Below are positions 24,674-32,939 of a stretch of DNA of 64,000 nucleotides, in pieces. The position numbers were made by a program, and so were the translations under genes. Origin of the DNA: Streptomyces populi (GTDB taxonomy: Bacteria; Actinomycetota; Actinomycetes; Streptomycetales; Streptomycetaceae). Location of the stretch: contig NZ_KZ626873.1 of the NCBI RefSeq assembly GCF_002911015.1, positions 21,688 to 85,687 on the forward strand, written 5' to 3'. The notes beneath the pieces are model-generated. The model did no database searches. It saw only the letters and a program-made list of their open reading frames with translations, and was not told the DNA's origin. Within the stretch, counting starts at the first letter, position 1; each line of letters opens with the position of its first letter.

Positions 24674-25117
24674 ATGGACATGACCGGTATGAACGCCCGC
24701 CATGACGACGCGGAGCTGAAGAAGGAACTCGACGCCACCCTGCACGCGCGCAGGGAACTCGGCGCCGAGTACGAGTCCGCGCTGGTCGACTCCTTCATGG
24801 AGAAGGTCGAGCAGCGTCTCGACAGCACCGTCGACCGCCGGGTGCGGCGCCGGCTCGCCGAACAGCAGATGGCGGTGGCGCGCGACGCCCGCTCGCCCCG
24901 GTCGGCCGACTCCTGGGGAGAGCGCTTCGGCTTCGGGATCGTCTCGCTCGTCCTCGCGATCCCGCTCTCCGCGATCGGCGTCGTCAACGAGCACCTGCCC
25001 GGACTGCTGGTCGCCTGGGGCGGCATCGTCGGGGTGAACGTGGTCCAGGCGGCGCGCCTGTCCCCCGGTTTCTTCGGCCGCCGCGGGTCCCGGCAGGAGT
25101 CCGACTGGGAGGAGTAG
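24674..25117 (+). CDS. Small membrane protein with coiled N-terminus, unknown function
   Basis: A 147-residue protein. Residues 10-75 are charged and helical (DDAELKKELDATLHARRELG..., VEQRLDSTVDRRVRRRLAEQQ). Two hydrophobic segments follow (about 87-105 and 110-128), with a basic and acidic tail. The start at ATG 24674 has no visible ribosome site; an adjacent GTG at 24671 and an ATG at 24680 are alternatives, so a leaderless mRNA is possible. It is divergent from the RpiR unit. Confidence 0.75.
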   Translation: MDMTGMNARHDDAELKKELDATLHARRELGAEYESALVDSFMEKVEQRLDSTVDRRVRRRLAEQQMAVARDARSPRSADSWGERFGFGIVSLVLAIPLSAIGVVNEHLPGLLVAWGGIVGVNVVQAARLSPGFFGRRGSRQESDWEE

Positions 25118-25213
25118 GCGCCGGAGGGGCGCCGGTGAGCCGGGAGACGCGCCGGGAAGCCGACGCCACGGGACGGGAGGACGGGCGGCGCGGAATCCCG
25201 TACCGCATACGAG

Positions 25214-25246
25214 AGGGCCCGGCGCTCGGGACGAGCGCCGGGCCCT
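25214..25246. terminator. Terminator, 15-bp stem with GGA loop
   Basis: The arms at 25214-25228 (AGGGCCCGGCGCTCG) and 25232-25246 are exact complements. It lies about 100 bp after the membrane-protein stop. Confidence 0.8.
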
Positions 25247-25260
25247 TCGACGTATTGCGC

Positions 25261-25309
25261 GGGGACCGCCGCACCCCCGGTGAAGGGGGGCGGGACGACG
25301 GCGGTCCCC
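25261..25309. terminator. Second hairpin, 11-bp stem with a 27-base loop
   Basis: GGGGACCGCCG (25261-25271) pairs with CGGCGGTCCCC (25299-25309). It follows closely on the first hairpin and may add terminator strength. Confidence 0.45.
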
Positions 25310-25708
25310 GCGAGGGACGCGGGCCGGGTCAGGACCGGGCTTGCGCGTCCTAGGCGTCCATGGAGGTCCGGGAGCCGCTCCGGAGGTCCTTGGCGCCGTT
25401 CGGCGTCGGCCCGGGCGGGGAGCCGCTCCCGCCCTGCCGACACCCACCAATGTGCCGGACCCGTGTTAAGCGGGTGCTGCGCGGACGTGACGCGCTCGTA
25501 CCACTTCCGCGAAGTTCGTCCCGGCCGGAGCCTGAAGATCCACACGGATCCGACACTTCGAACAAAAATCCTGCTCAGACCCCGGACTGCCGGACGATGT
25601 ACGTCCGGTGCCGCGTCCGGCCGTCACCCGTGCGCCCCGGACCGCCGCCCCGCGGCCGGGCCCGGACGGCCCCATGGCCCCCGGCGGTCTCCCGGGGGCC
25701 CGGCGCGG

Positions 25709-27103
25709 TCAGGCCTTGGTGCCGCCCTTGGCCAGGAAGGACAGCAGGTCCTGCCGGCTGACGACGCCGGTGGGCTTGCCCTCGACGAGCACGATCGCCG
25801 CGTCGGCGCCGCCGAGCACGGTCATCAGGTCGCCGACCGGCTCGCCGGAGCCGACCTGCGGCAGCGGGGAGGACATGTGCTTCTCCAGCGGGTCCTCCAG
25901 GGAGGCCCGCTTGGTGAACAGCGCGTCCAGGAGCTCGCGCTCCACGACCGAGCCGATGACCTCGGCGGCCATCACGTCCGGGTGACCGGCGCCCGGCTTG
26001 ACGATCGGCATCTGGGAGACGCCGTACTCGCGCAGCACCTCGATGGCCTCGCCGACGGTCTCCTCCGGGTGCATGTGCACGAGGGACGGGATGGAGCCGC
26101 CCGCCTTGTCGTTCAGCACGTCGGCGACCCGGGCGCTGGGGCCCTCGTCCTCCAGGAATCCGTAGTCGGCCATCCACTCGTCGTTGAAGATCTTGCTGAG
26201 GTAGCCGCGTCCGCTGTCGGGGAGCAGCACCACCACGACGTCGTCGGGGCCGAGACGCTCGGCGACCCGCAGCGCGGCGACGACGGCCATGCCGCAGGAA
26301 CCGCCGACGAGCAGCCCCTCCTCCTTGGCCAGTCGGCGCGTCATCTGGAAGGAGTCCTTGTCGGACACCGCGACGATCTCGTCCGCGACCGTCCGGTCGT
26401 AGGCGGTCGGCCAGAAGTCCTCACCGACGCCCTCGACGAGGTAGGGCCGGCCGGAGCCGCCGGAGTACACGGACCCCTCGGGGTCGGCGCCGACGACCTG
26501 CACCTTGCCGTCGCTGGCGTCCTTCAGGTAGCGGCCGGTGCCGGAGATCGTGCCGCCGGTGCCCACGCCCGCGACGAAGTGCGTGATCTTCCCCTCGGTC
26601 TGCTCCCACAGCTCGGGACCGGTGGAGTGGTAGTGCGAGAGGGGATTGTTCGGGTTGGAGTACTGGTCGGGCTTCCAGGCACCGGGGGTCTCCCGCACCA
26701 GCCGGTCGGAGACGTTGTAGTACGAGTCCGGGTGCTCCGGGTCGACGGCGGTGGGGCACACCACGACCTCGGCCCCGTACGCGCGCATCACGTTGATCTT
26801 GTCGGCGGAAACCTTGTCGGGGCACACGAAGATGCACTTGTACCCCTTCTGCTGCGCCACGATGGCGAGCCCCACACCGGTGTTGCCACTGGTCGGCTCG
26901 ACGATCGTGCCGCCGGGCTTGAGCGCGCCGCTCTCCTCCGCCGCCTCGATCATGCGCAGGGCGATGCGGTCCTTCACGGATCCGCCGGGGTTGAAGTATT
27001 CGACCTTCGCCAGGACGGTCGCCTGGATACCCGCGGTCACGCTGTTGAGCCTCACCAGCGGGGTGTTGCCGACGAGACTGATCATCGAGTCGTGGAATTG
27101 CAC
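25709..27103 (-). CDS. Cystathionine beta-synthase
   Basis: A 464-residue PLP enzyme that joins serine and homocysteine into cystathionine for reverse transsulfuration. The PLP lysine is K44 in GGSVKDRIA, and PTSGNTGVGLA and GTGGTISGTGRYLK form the phosphate site. A C-terminal pair of CBS domains starts near residue 335 and ends LVEGKPTGVVSRQDLLSFL; this pair may sense S-adenosylmethionine or adenylates. GGAGA lies just before the GTG at 27103. No cystathionine gamma-lyase is nearby. Confidence 0.94.
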   Translation of the reverse strand: MQFHDSMISLVGNTPLVRLNSVTAGIQATVLAKVEYFNPGGSVKDRIALRMIEAAEESGALKPGGTIVEPTSGNTGVGLAIVAQQKGYKCIFVCPDKVSADKINVMRAYGAEVVVCPTAVDPEHPDSYYNVSDRLVRETPGAWKPDQYSNPNNPLSHYHSTGPELWEQTEGKITHFVAGVGTGGTISGTGRYLKDASDGKVQVVGADPEGSVYSGGSGRPYLVEGVGEDFWPTAYDRTVADEIVAVSDKDSFQMTRRLAKEEGLLVGGSCGMAVVAALRVAERLGPDDVVVVLLPDSGRGYLSKIFNDEWMADYGFLEDEGPSARVADVLNDKAGGSIPSLVHMHPEETVGEAIEVLREYGVSQMPIVKPGAGHPDVMAAEVIGSVVERELLDALFTKRASLEDPLEKHMSSPLPQVGSGEPVGDLMTVLGGADAAIVLVEGKPTGVVSRQDLLSFLAKGGTKA

Positions 27104-27246
27104 CGTTGTCTCCGGAGCTGCGTTTTTTACAGGAATGGTCCCGTCAGCCTACGGCCCTGGGCAGCCGTTCACCCGTGGTTGAGATTGGCTCACCCGTTCT
27201 CCGGGGCAAGCAGTGGTTGTACGGCTACAGGAGGTGGCGGCGACGG

Positions 27247-28275
27247 ATGTCGAGCATGTCGAGGGCGAGGGTGGCCCGGCGGATCGCCGCGGGCGCGGCG
27301 TACGGCGGGGGCGGGGTCGGCCTGGTGGGGGCGGCGGCCGTCGGTCTGGTGCTGGCCGAGGTCCAGCTGGCGAAGCGGCACGTGGGCAACGGGCACGCTC
27401 CCTACGCTCCGCGCGCGGAGGGTCTGTACGGATACGACTACACCGGCGCCCCCAGCGGTGAGGCCCCGCTGCGGCTGACGATGCTCGGCGACTCGACGGC
27501 CGCGGGGCAGGGGGTGCACAGGGCCCGCCAGACGCCGGGCGCGCTGCTGTCCTCCGGGCTCGCGGCGGTGGCCGAGCGGCCGGTGGAGCTGTGCAACGTG
27601 GCGCTGCCCGGCGCCCAGTCCGACGACCTGGACCGCCAGGTCGCGCTCGCCCTCGCGGACCCCTCCCGGCCGCCCGACATCTGCGTGATCATGATCGGCG
27701 CGAACGACGTGACGCACCGGATGCCGCCGACGCGCTCCGTGCGCCACCTGTCCGCGGCGGTGCGCCGGCTGCGCACGGCCGGTGCGGAGGTGGTCGTCGG
27801 CACCTGTCCCGATCTGGGCACGGTCGAGCAGGTCCAGCAGCCGCTGCGCTGGCTGGCGCGGCGCGCGTCCCGCCAGCTGGCGGCCGCCCAGACGATCGGG
27901 ACGGTCGAGCAGGGCGGCCGCACGGTGTCGCTGGGCGACCTGCTGGGCCCGGAGTTCGCGGCGAACCCGCGCGAGCTGTTCGGCCCGGACAACTACCACC
28001 CCTCGGCCGAGGGGTACGCCACCGCGGCCATGGCGATACTTCCCACGGTCTGCGCGGCGCTCGGCCTCTGGCCGGCCGAGGAGGAGCGCCCGGACGTCTC
28101 GCGTCACGAGGGGTTCCTGCCGGTCGCCCGTGCGGCGGCCGAGGCGGCCTCCGAGCCCGGCACCGAGGTCACCGCCGCGATGCCCACCGGCCCCCGTGGC
28201 CCCTGGGCCCTCCTCAAGCGCCGCCGCCGCCAACGCCTCCCGGCGACGGACCCGGCCCCGACCCCGTCCAACTGA
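27247..28275 (+). CDS. SGNH/GDSL-family hydrolase, membrane-anchored or secreted
   Basis: A 342-residue protein. A hydrophobic segment near residues 12-36 is a signal or anchor. The SGNH blocks are present: MLGDSTAAGQG (nucleophile Ser), GANDVTHR (block III), and DNYHPSAEGY (catalytic Asp/His). The enzyme is expected to cleave ester bonds outside the membrane; the substrate is unknown. AGGAGGT lies 13 bases before the ATG at 27247. The C-terminus is basic. It is divergent from the cystathionine synthase. Confidence 0.88.
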   Translation: MSSMSRARVARRIAAGAAYGGGGVGLVGAAAVGLVLAEVQLAKRHVGNGHAPYAPRAEGLYGYDYTGAPSGEAPLRLTMLGDSTAAGQGVHRARQTPGALLSSGLAAVAERPVELCNVALPGAQSDDLDRQVALALADPSRPPDICVIMIGANDVTHRMPPTRSVRHLSAAVRRLRTAGAEVVVGTCPDLGTVEQVQQPLRWLARRASRQLAAAQTIGTVEQGGRTVSLGDLLGPEFAANPRELFGPDNYHPSAEGYATAAMAILPTVCAALGLWPAEEERPDVSRHEGFLPVARAAAEAASEPGTEVTAAMPTGPRGPWALLKRRRRQRLPATDPAPTPSN

Positions 28276-28436
28276 CCCCTCCGGGGGCGAGGGCGAGCCG
28301 AGGCCCGTACCCGGCCGCAGGTGCGCGGGGGCTGATCACCCAGTTCCCCGCGCCCCTGACCCCGTCACCCGACCCGGCGTCGCCCCGCCACTCAGCCCCG
28401 GCCGACGGGAAGATCAAGTCCCGGCCGACGGAAAGA

Positions 28437-28484
28437 TTCAGCCCCTCCGGCGATTGAGGAGCGGGGTCCGGGGCGGAGCCCCGT
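28437..28484. repeat. REP-like Streptomyces repeat, copy 2
   Basis: TTCAGCCCCTCCGGCGATTG followed by AGGAGCGGGGTCCGGGGC matches 19891-19938 with few changes and likewise contains a GGGGC...GCCCC hairpin. Confidence 0.78.
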
Positions 28485-28564
28485 GGGCGGCCACCCCGGC
28501 GCGGGGTTCCTCACGACCCCGGTCGGGGATAAACACCCCAGAGGCGCCCCCGCCAGGAAAAAGC

Positions 28565-28572
28565 AAGCGCTT
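28565..28572. promoter_or_regulatory. Candidate operator AAGCGCTT before the thiolase
   Basis: AAGCGCTT is a perfect 8-bp palindrome, extended weakly as GCAAGCGCTTAG, 107 bp before the thiolase ATG. Similar AAGCGCTT-centred sites are bound by TetR-type regulators of acyl-CoA metabolism in actinobacteria (from memory). Confidence 0.35.
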
Positions 28573-28678
28573 AGAAAAGTGCGGCCGGTGTCACACCCCC
28601 ACACCGGTGACCTCGACGGTACGTACGGGTAACTTCCCAAGCAGCCCTGCACACTTCCCGTACGCCAATGGAGCCGTG

Positions 28679-29899
28679 ATGCCCGAAGCCGTGATCGTCT
28701 CAGCCGCCCGCTCCCCGATCGGCCGCGCCTTCAAGGGCTCCCTGAAGGACGTGCGCCCCGACGACCTGACCGCCACGATCATCCAGGCCGCCCTCGCCAA
28801 GGTCCCCGAGCTGGACCCGAAGCTCATCGACGACCTGATGCTCGGCTGCGGCCTCCCCGGCGGCGAGCAGGGCCACAACCTCGGCCGCATCGTGGCCGTG
28901 CAGATGGGAATGGACCACCTCCCGGGCTGCACCATCACCCGTTACTGTTCCTCGTCCCTCCAGACCTCCCGCATGGCCCTGCACGCCATCAAGGCGGGCG
29001 AGGGCGACGTCTTCATCTCGGCGGGCGTCGAGATGGTGTCGCGGTCCGTCAAGGGCACCTCGGACGGCCTGCCCGAGACCCACAACCCCCTCTTCGCCGA
29101 CGCCGAGGCCCGCACCCTCGATGTCGCGCAGTCGGAGGGTTCGGCCTGGCACGACCCGCGCGAGGACGGCCTGATCCCGGACGCGTACATCGCGATGGGC
29201 CAGACCGCCGAGAACCTGGCCCGCCTCAAGGGCGTCACCCGCCAGGACATGGACGAGTTCGGCGTCCGCTCGCAGAACCTCGCCGAGGAAGCCATCAAGA
29301 ACGGCTTCTGGGAGCGCGAGATCACCCCGATCACGACCCCGGACGGCACGGTCGTCAGCAAGGACGACGGCCCGCGCGCGGGCGTGACGCTGGAGGCCGT
29401 CCAGGGCCTCAAGCCGGTCTTCCGCCCCGACGGCCTGGTCACCGCCGGCAACTGCTGCCCGCTGAACGACGGCGCCGCCGCCCTCGTGATCATGTCCGAC
29501 ACGAAGGCCCGCGAGCTCGGCCTGACCCCGCTCGCCCGCATCGTCTCGACCGGCGTCACCGGCCTCTCCCCCGAGATCATGGGCCTGGGCCCGGTGGAGG
29601 CCAGCAAGCAGGCCCTCAGCCGCGCCGGCCTCACCGTGGACGACATCGACCTGTTCGAGATCAACGAGGCCTTCGCCGCCCAGGTGATCCCGAGCGCCCG
29701 CGACCTCGGTATCCCGATGGACAAGCTGAACGTGAACGGCGGCGCCATCGCCATCGGCCACCCCTTCGGCATGACCGGCGCCCGCATCACCGGCACGCTC
29801 ATCAACAGCCTCCAGTTCCACGACAAGCAGTTCGGCCTGGAGACCATGTGCGTCGGTGGCGGCCAGGGCATGGCGATGGTCATCGAACGCCTCAGCTGA
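28679..29899 (+). CDS. Acetyl-CoA acetyltransferase (thiolase)
   Basis: A 406-residue thiolase that makes or cleaves acetoacetyl-CoA or longer 3-ketoacyl-CoA. The nucleophilic cysteine is C90 in TRYCSSSLQT. The other catalytic parts are GHPFGMTGAR (His) and ETMCVGGGQG (second Cys), with NEAFAAQ between. TGGAG lies about 6 bases before the ATG. It stands alone, so the choice between biosynthetic and beta-oxidation roles is open. Confidence 0.93.
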   Translation: MPEAVIVSAARSPIGRAFKGSLKDVRPDDLTATIIQAALAKVPELDPKLIDDLMLGCGLPGGEQGHNLGRIVAVQMGMDHLPGCTITRYCSSSLQTSRMALHAIKAGEGDVFISAGVEMVSRSVKGTSDGLPETHNPLFADAEARTLDVAQSEGSAWHDPREDGLIPDAYIAMGQTAENLARLKGVTRQDMDEFGVRSQNLAEEAIKNGFWEREITPITTPDGTVVSKDDGPRAGVTLEAVQGLKPVFRPDGLVTAGNCCPLNDGAAALVIMSDTKARELGLTPLARIVSTGVTGLSPEIMGLGPVEASKQALSRAGLTVDDIDLFEINEAFAAQVIPSARDLGIPMDKLNVNGGAIAIGHPFGMTGARITGTLINSLQFHDKQFGLETMCVGGGQGMAMVIERLS

Positions 29900-29945
29900 C
29901 CGCGACGACCCGTTCCCGTGACGGGTTTTGAACCCAGCGTGAACG

Positions 29946-29988
29946 AATCGGCCCAGAAGCCCGGAACCACCGGGCCTCTGGGCCGATT
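29946..29988 (+). terminator. Terminator after the thiolase
   Basis: A near-perfect 19-bp stem (outer AATCGGCCCAGA, inner GCCCGG, one mismatch) encloses AACCA; it is 46 bp after the stop. Confidence 0.78.
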
Positions 29989-30181
29989 TGTGATCCAATC
30001 CCTTCCAAGATGTGACCTATGTCCCCTCGGGTGGGTATTTCCGCAGGTCAGATGCGTGCACGGCTAAACCTTGGGCACAAAGTCCTGTCCTATTCGTGAC
30101 GTTACGCACTGACAGTTTGATGGTTCGCCCTTCAAGCTGATGTAGGAAGTCGGGGGCCGACTTTGAACCGGGAGTACGTCA

Positions 30182-30988
30182 GTGAGCGCCATGCCGATTG
30201 CTCTGCTGCTCACCACCGCCGCGAGCGCGGCCGTGGGCGTCGCCGTTCTGCGCACCCTGCGGGGTGTGCGTCGGCAGGTCGCAGCCCTGCACAGCGAACT
30301 CGTCGCGAGCCGTGCCGCCCTGGCACGGCCTCTCGTGCCCGCGGCGCGCGGATCCGCCGACGCGGACGAGATACGCACGGCCGTGGCCGAGGCGCTGGCC
30401 GAGGAGCGGGAGCGGGAACTCGCCGAGGCGCGGGCCTTCTGGGCCGCCCAGGAGGCGCGTGACGCCTCCGACGCGCCGTCGCTGCTCGGGCTGCCGGACA
30501 GCGAACCGTTCCTGCCGCGCCACTCGGACTTCGCGGGCCTGGACCACCTGGAGCCGGTGGCCGAGACCGGCACGGACCTGGAGGAGTTCCCCCAGACCGG
30601 CACGACCGGAGACTCGCCGGAACTCGCCGCGGCCCGCCGCCGCCACCCCTCGCACCCGGACTTCGTCCCCGTCCAGTCACCGGTGGTCGACGACCACGAA
30701 CGCACGGTGGCCCGCCTGGAGGAGCTCGCCGAGTCCCGCACGGAACTGGCGGACGTCCGCCCCGGCCCGCTCGGCACCCTCGACGTCTACGTCTTCGCCG
30801 ACGGCACGACCCTGTGCATGACCCCCGGCCACCGCGAGACCGCGCAGCGGCTCGCCGCCGCCCTGACGGCCGGCGAGACCCCGGTCCTGCTCGGCGGCTC
30901 CGGCGTCTCGGGCGCGTACGCCCTGACCTTCTCCTTCGGCGAGGAGAACGTCTACATCCTGGCGGACCGCGTCATAACGTCCCTGTAG
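30182..30988 (+). CDS. Membrane-anchored hypothetical protein
   Basis: A 268-residue protein starting at GTG 30182 with GGGAG upstream. One N-terminal hydrophobic helix (about residues 4-22) is followed by a charged helical region (AEERERELAEARAFWAAQEAR), an acidic Pro-rich middle, and a folded C-terminal domain of about 80 residues (GTLDVYVFADGTTLCMTPGHRE..., SFGEENVYILADRVI). I do not recognise the C-terminal domain. The topology suggests an internal domain on a membrane anchor. Confidence 0.8.
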   Translation: MSAMPIALLLTTAASAAVGVAVLRTLRGVRRQVAALHSELVASRAALARPLVPAARGSADADEIRTAVAEALAEERERELAEARAFWAAQEARDASDAPSLLGLPDSEPFLPRHSDFAGLDHLEPVAETGTDLEEFPQTGTTGDSPELAAARRRHPSHPDFVPVQSPVVDDHERTVARLEELAESRTELADVRPGPLGTLDVYVFADGTTLCMTPGHRETAQRLAAALTAGETPVLLGGSGVSGAYALTFSFGEENVYILADRVITSL

Positions 30989-31036
30989 CGCCCGCCCAGG
31001 GGCACGGTGCCCGCGCGCCGGAGTCGGCCGGAAGGT

Positions 31037-31348
31037 TCAGACCCCGGCGCGCTTCTGCGCTTCGGCCACGAGGGTGACCGCCTCGGCCAGTTCCTCCTCG
31101 TTCTTCAGTACGAGGGCCAAGTCGTGCGCGGCGACCGTGATTTGGTCGGCGGCGGCGAACATCCCGGCGTCGGGCATCTCCCGGGGCTCCCCCGACGGGT
31201 CCTCGACCCGCTGGGTGCGCAGCGCGAACTCCCTGGCCAGCCCCAGTGCCTCGGCCGCGGCACTGCGTTGCAGGCGGCTCTGCGGAGCGGCCCGCAACCG
31301 GTCGGCGAAGTGGTCCACGGCTCGGGTCAACGGCGTCGTATCCAGCAC
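31037..31348 (-). CDS. Small conserved hypothetical protein
   Basis: A 103-residue soluble, mostly helical protein (RLQRSAAAEALGLAREFALRTQR; VLKNEEELAEAVTLVAEAQKRAG). There is no recognised domain, signal peptide or metal motif. It is convergent with the anchored hypothetical gene and divergent from the DUF4287 gene. Confidence 0.72.
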   Translation of the reverse strand: MLDTTPLTRAVDHFADRLRAAPQSRLQRSAAAEALGLAREFALRTQRVEDPSGEPREMPDAGMFAAADQITVAAHDLALVLKNEEELAEAVTLVAEAQKRAGV

Positions 31349-31452
31349 GCCGCGAGACTACGCGCAGCGGCGGGACTGTTGCCAACGCCTCAACCCTCAG
31401 GCACGGTGGCGTGAAGGACCGGCTTACATCCCCTTTGCGTTCGGAGGCGCCG

Positions 31453-31683
31453 ATGTCCCAAGTCTTCTCCGAGGAGACCCATCGCAACCTGCTCGCCCGC
31501 ATCCCCCATTGCACCGGTCGTGAGATCTCCGACTGGCTCCGCACCGTCGACGAAGGCCCCGCCCTCTTCCGCTTCGAGGAGAAGGTCAGCTGGCTCCGCG
31601 CCGAGCACGACCTCGCGTACGGCCACGCCAAAGCGATCATCCACGAGTACGACCTGAGAAGGGCCGCGCGCAAACTGCTGTGA
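31453..31683 (+). CDS. DUF4287-family small protein
   Basis: A 76-residue protein (FSEETHRNLLARIPHCTGRE, ending HAKAIIHEYDLRRAARKLL), which matches the DUF4287 pattern from memory. GGAGG lies 6 bases before the ATG at 31453. It is soluble, and its function is unknown. It ends before a bidirectional terminator shared with the Bax-inhibitor gene. Confidence 0.8.
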   Translation: MSQVFSEETHRNLLARIPHCTGREISDWLRTVDEGPALFRFEEKVSWLRAEHDLAYGHAKAIIHEYDLRRAARKLL

Positions 31684-31744
31684 CCGCGCGCCCCGGGACG
31701 GCGGGCACGTGACGACAGGCACGTGAGGACCCGCGCCCCATGAC

Positions 31745-31778
31745 GAAGGGCCCGCGAACCGTGGTTCGCGGGCCCTTC
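31745..31778. terminator. Bidirectional terminator, 16-bp stem with GT loop
   Basis: GAAGGGCCCGCGAACC (31745-31760) and its exact complement (31763-31778) flank GT, between two convergent genes. Confidence 0.88.
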
Positions 31779-31813
31779 AGGTCGTCCGACGGCCTGTCCG
31801 GCCGCCGGCGCCG

Positions 31814-32710
31814 CTAGTCGTCGCCGCTGAAGATGGCGACCAGCCGCAGCATCTCGAGGTAGATCCACACGAGGGTCATGGTCAGGCCGAACGCGGCCAG
31901 CCAGGCCTCTTCCTTGGGCGCACCGTAGGTGATGCCGTCCTCGATCTGCTTGAAGTCGAGGGTCAGGAAGAACGCACCGATCAGGATCGCCAGGATGCCG
32001 ACGATCGCACCCAGCGGGCCGCTGCTGCGCAGTCCGCCGTCCGGGGCGACGCCGAAGACGACCAGCAGCAGGTTCACCGCCATGACGGCGACGAACGCGA
32101 TGGCGATGGTCAGGCCGATGCGCGCGTACCGGGCGGTGACCCGGATCCAGCCCGCCTTGTAGACGAGGAGGGTGGCGCCGGTGACGGCCATGGTGCCGAG
32201 CACGGCCTGGAAGGGCGCGCCGGACCAGGCAGCGTTGTACATCTCGCTGACGACCCCGAGGAAGACGCCCTCGAAGGCGGCGTAACCGAGGATCAGCGCG
32301 GGGTTGGGGGTGCGCTTGAAGGACTGCACCATCGCGAGCACGAAGGCGACCAGGGCGGAGCCGATGGCCAGGCCGTAGCTCGTGCTGGAGACCGGCAGCA
32401 GCGCCCAGGCCAGGACGGCGCCGAGGACGACCGTGCCGAGCGTCATGGCCGAACGCATGACGACGTCGTCCATCGTCATACGGCCGGTGGTGACCGGGGC
32501 CTGCGGCGGAGCGCCGTGCTGGAGGCCCTGCTGTGCGTAAGGGTTCTGCGCGTAGGGGTTCTGCGCGTAGGGGTTGCCGCCCTGCTGGGCGTACGGGTTC
32601 CCCTGCGTGCCGACAGCGGGTCCCCCGGCCTGCGGCGCCGCGTTGAAGCCCGCGTAACCGTTGTCGCGGCTGAACCCCCGTCGCGAGAAGACCGGGTTAC
32701 TGCTCCTCAT
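31814..32710 (-). CDS. Bax inhibitor-1/YccA-family membrane protein with NPYAQ repeats
   Basis: A 298-residue protein with seven hydrophobic segments from residue about 85, of the BI-1/YccA type (a putative ion or proton leak channel). Characteristic pieces are RTPNPALILGYAAFEGVFLG and a C-terminal LEMLRLVAIFSGDD. The cytoplasmic N-terminus has tandem NPYAQ repeats (NPYAQNPYAQNPYAQ) in a Gly/Gln-rich low-complexity region. GGAGGAG precedes the ATG at 32710. No partner gene is evident. Confidence 0.9.
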   Translation of the reverse strand: MRSSNPVFSRRGFSRDNGYAGFNAAPQAGGPAVGTQGNPYAQQGGNPYAQNPYAQNPYAQQGLQHGAPPQAPVTTGRMTMDDVVMRSAMTLGTVVLGAVLAWALLPVSSTSYGLAIGSALVAFVLAMVQSFKRTPNPALILGYAAFEGVFLGVVSEMYNAAWSGAPFQAVLGTMAVTGATLLVYKAGWIRVTARYARIGLTIAIAFVAVMAVNLLLVVFGVAPDGGLRSSGPLGAIVGILAILIGAFFLTLDFKQIEDGITYGAPKEEAWLAAFGLTMTLVWIYLEMLRLVAIFSGDD

Positions 32711-32939
32711 TTCACTCCTCCATGGCCACCTTGCGCGGCCTTGGGCTCAAGGGTAATAGGTAGGCAAAGGAATGACCCTAGTGCTTGGGGAGGATCTTTC
32801 CCTCGTCGAGCCACCGTACGCGCGTGCGTCCTCGCACGCCCGTACTGGTACTAAGCCGTGACACCGGCTCCCGTCGAGCCGGCTCCACGGAGCCCGCATG
32901 CCCTCTCAATTCGCCTTGATCCCCCGTTGTTCCCCGCTG

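Larger units (their letters stand above)
25118..25708. other. Gene-free region between convergent genes
   Basis: About 590 bp with no supported gene. Two hairpins at 25214-25246 and 25261-25309 serve as terminators for the flanking convergent genes. The rest has no clear promoter, and open frames in it are short or compositional. Confidence 0.6.
28276..28678. other. Region between SGNH hydrolase and thiolase
   Basis: About 400 bp without a gene. It contains a short direct repeat (CCGGCCGACGG near 28400 and 28421), a REP-like element at 28437-28484, and a candidate operator at 28565-28572 near the likely thiolase promoter. Confidence 0.6.
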
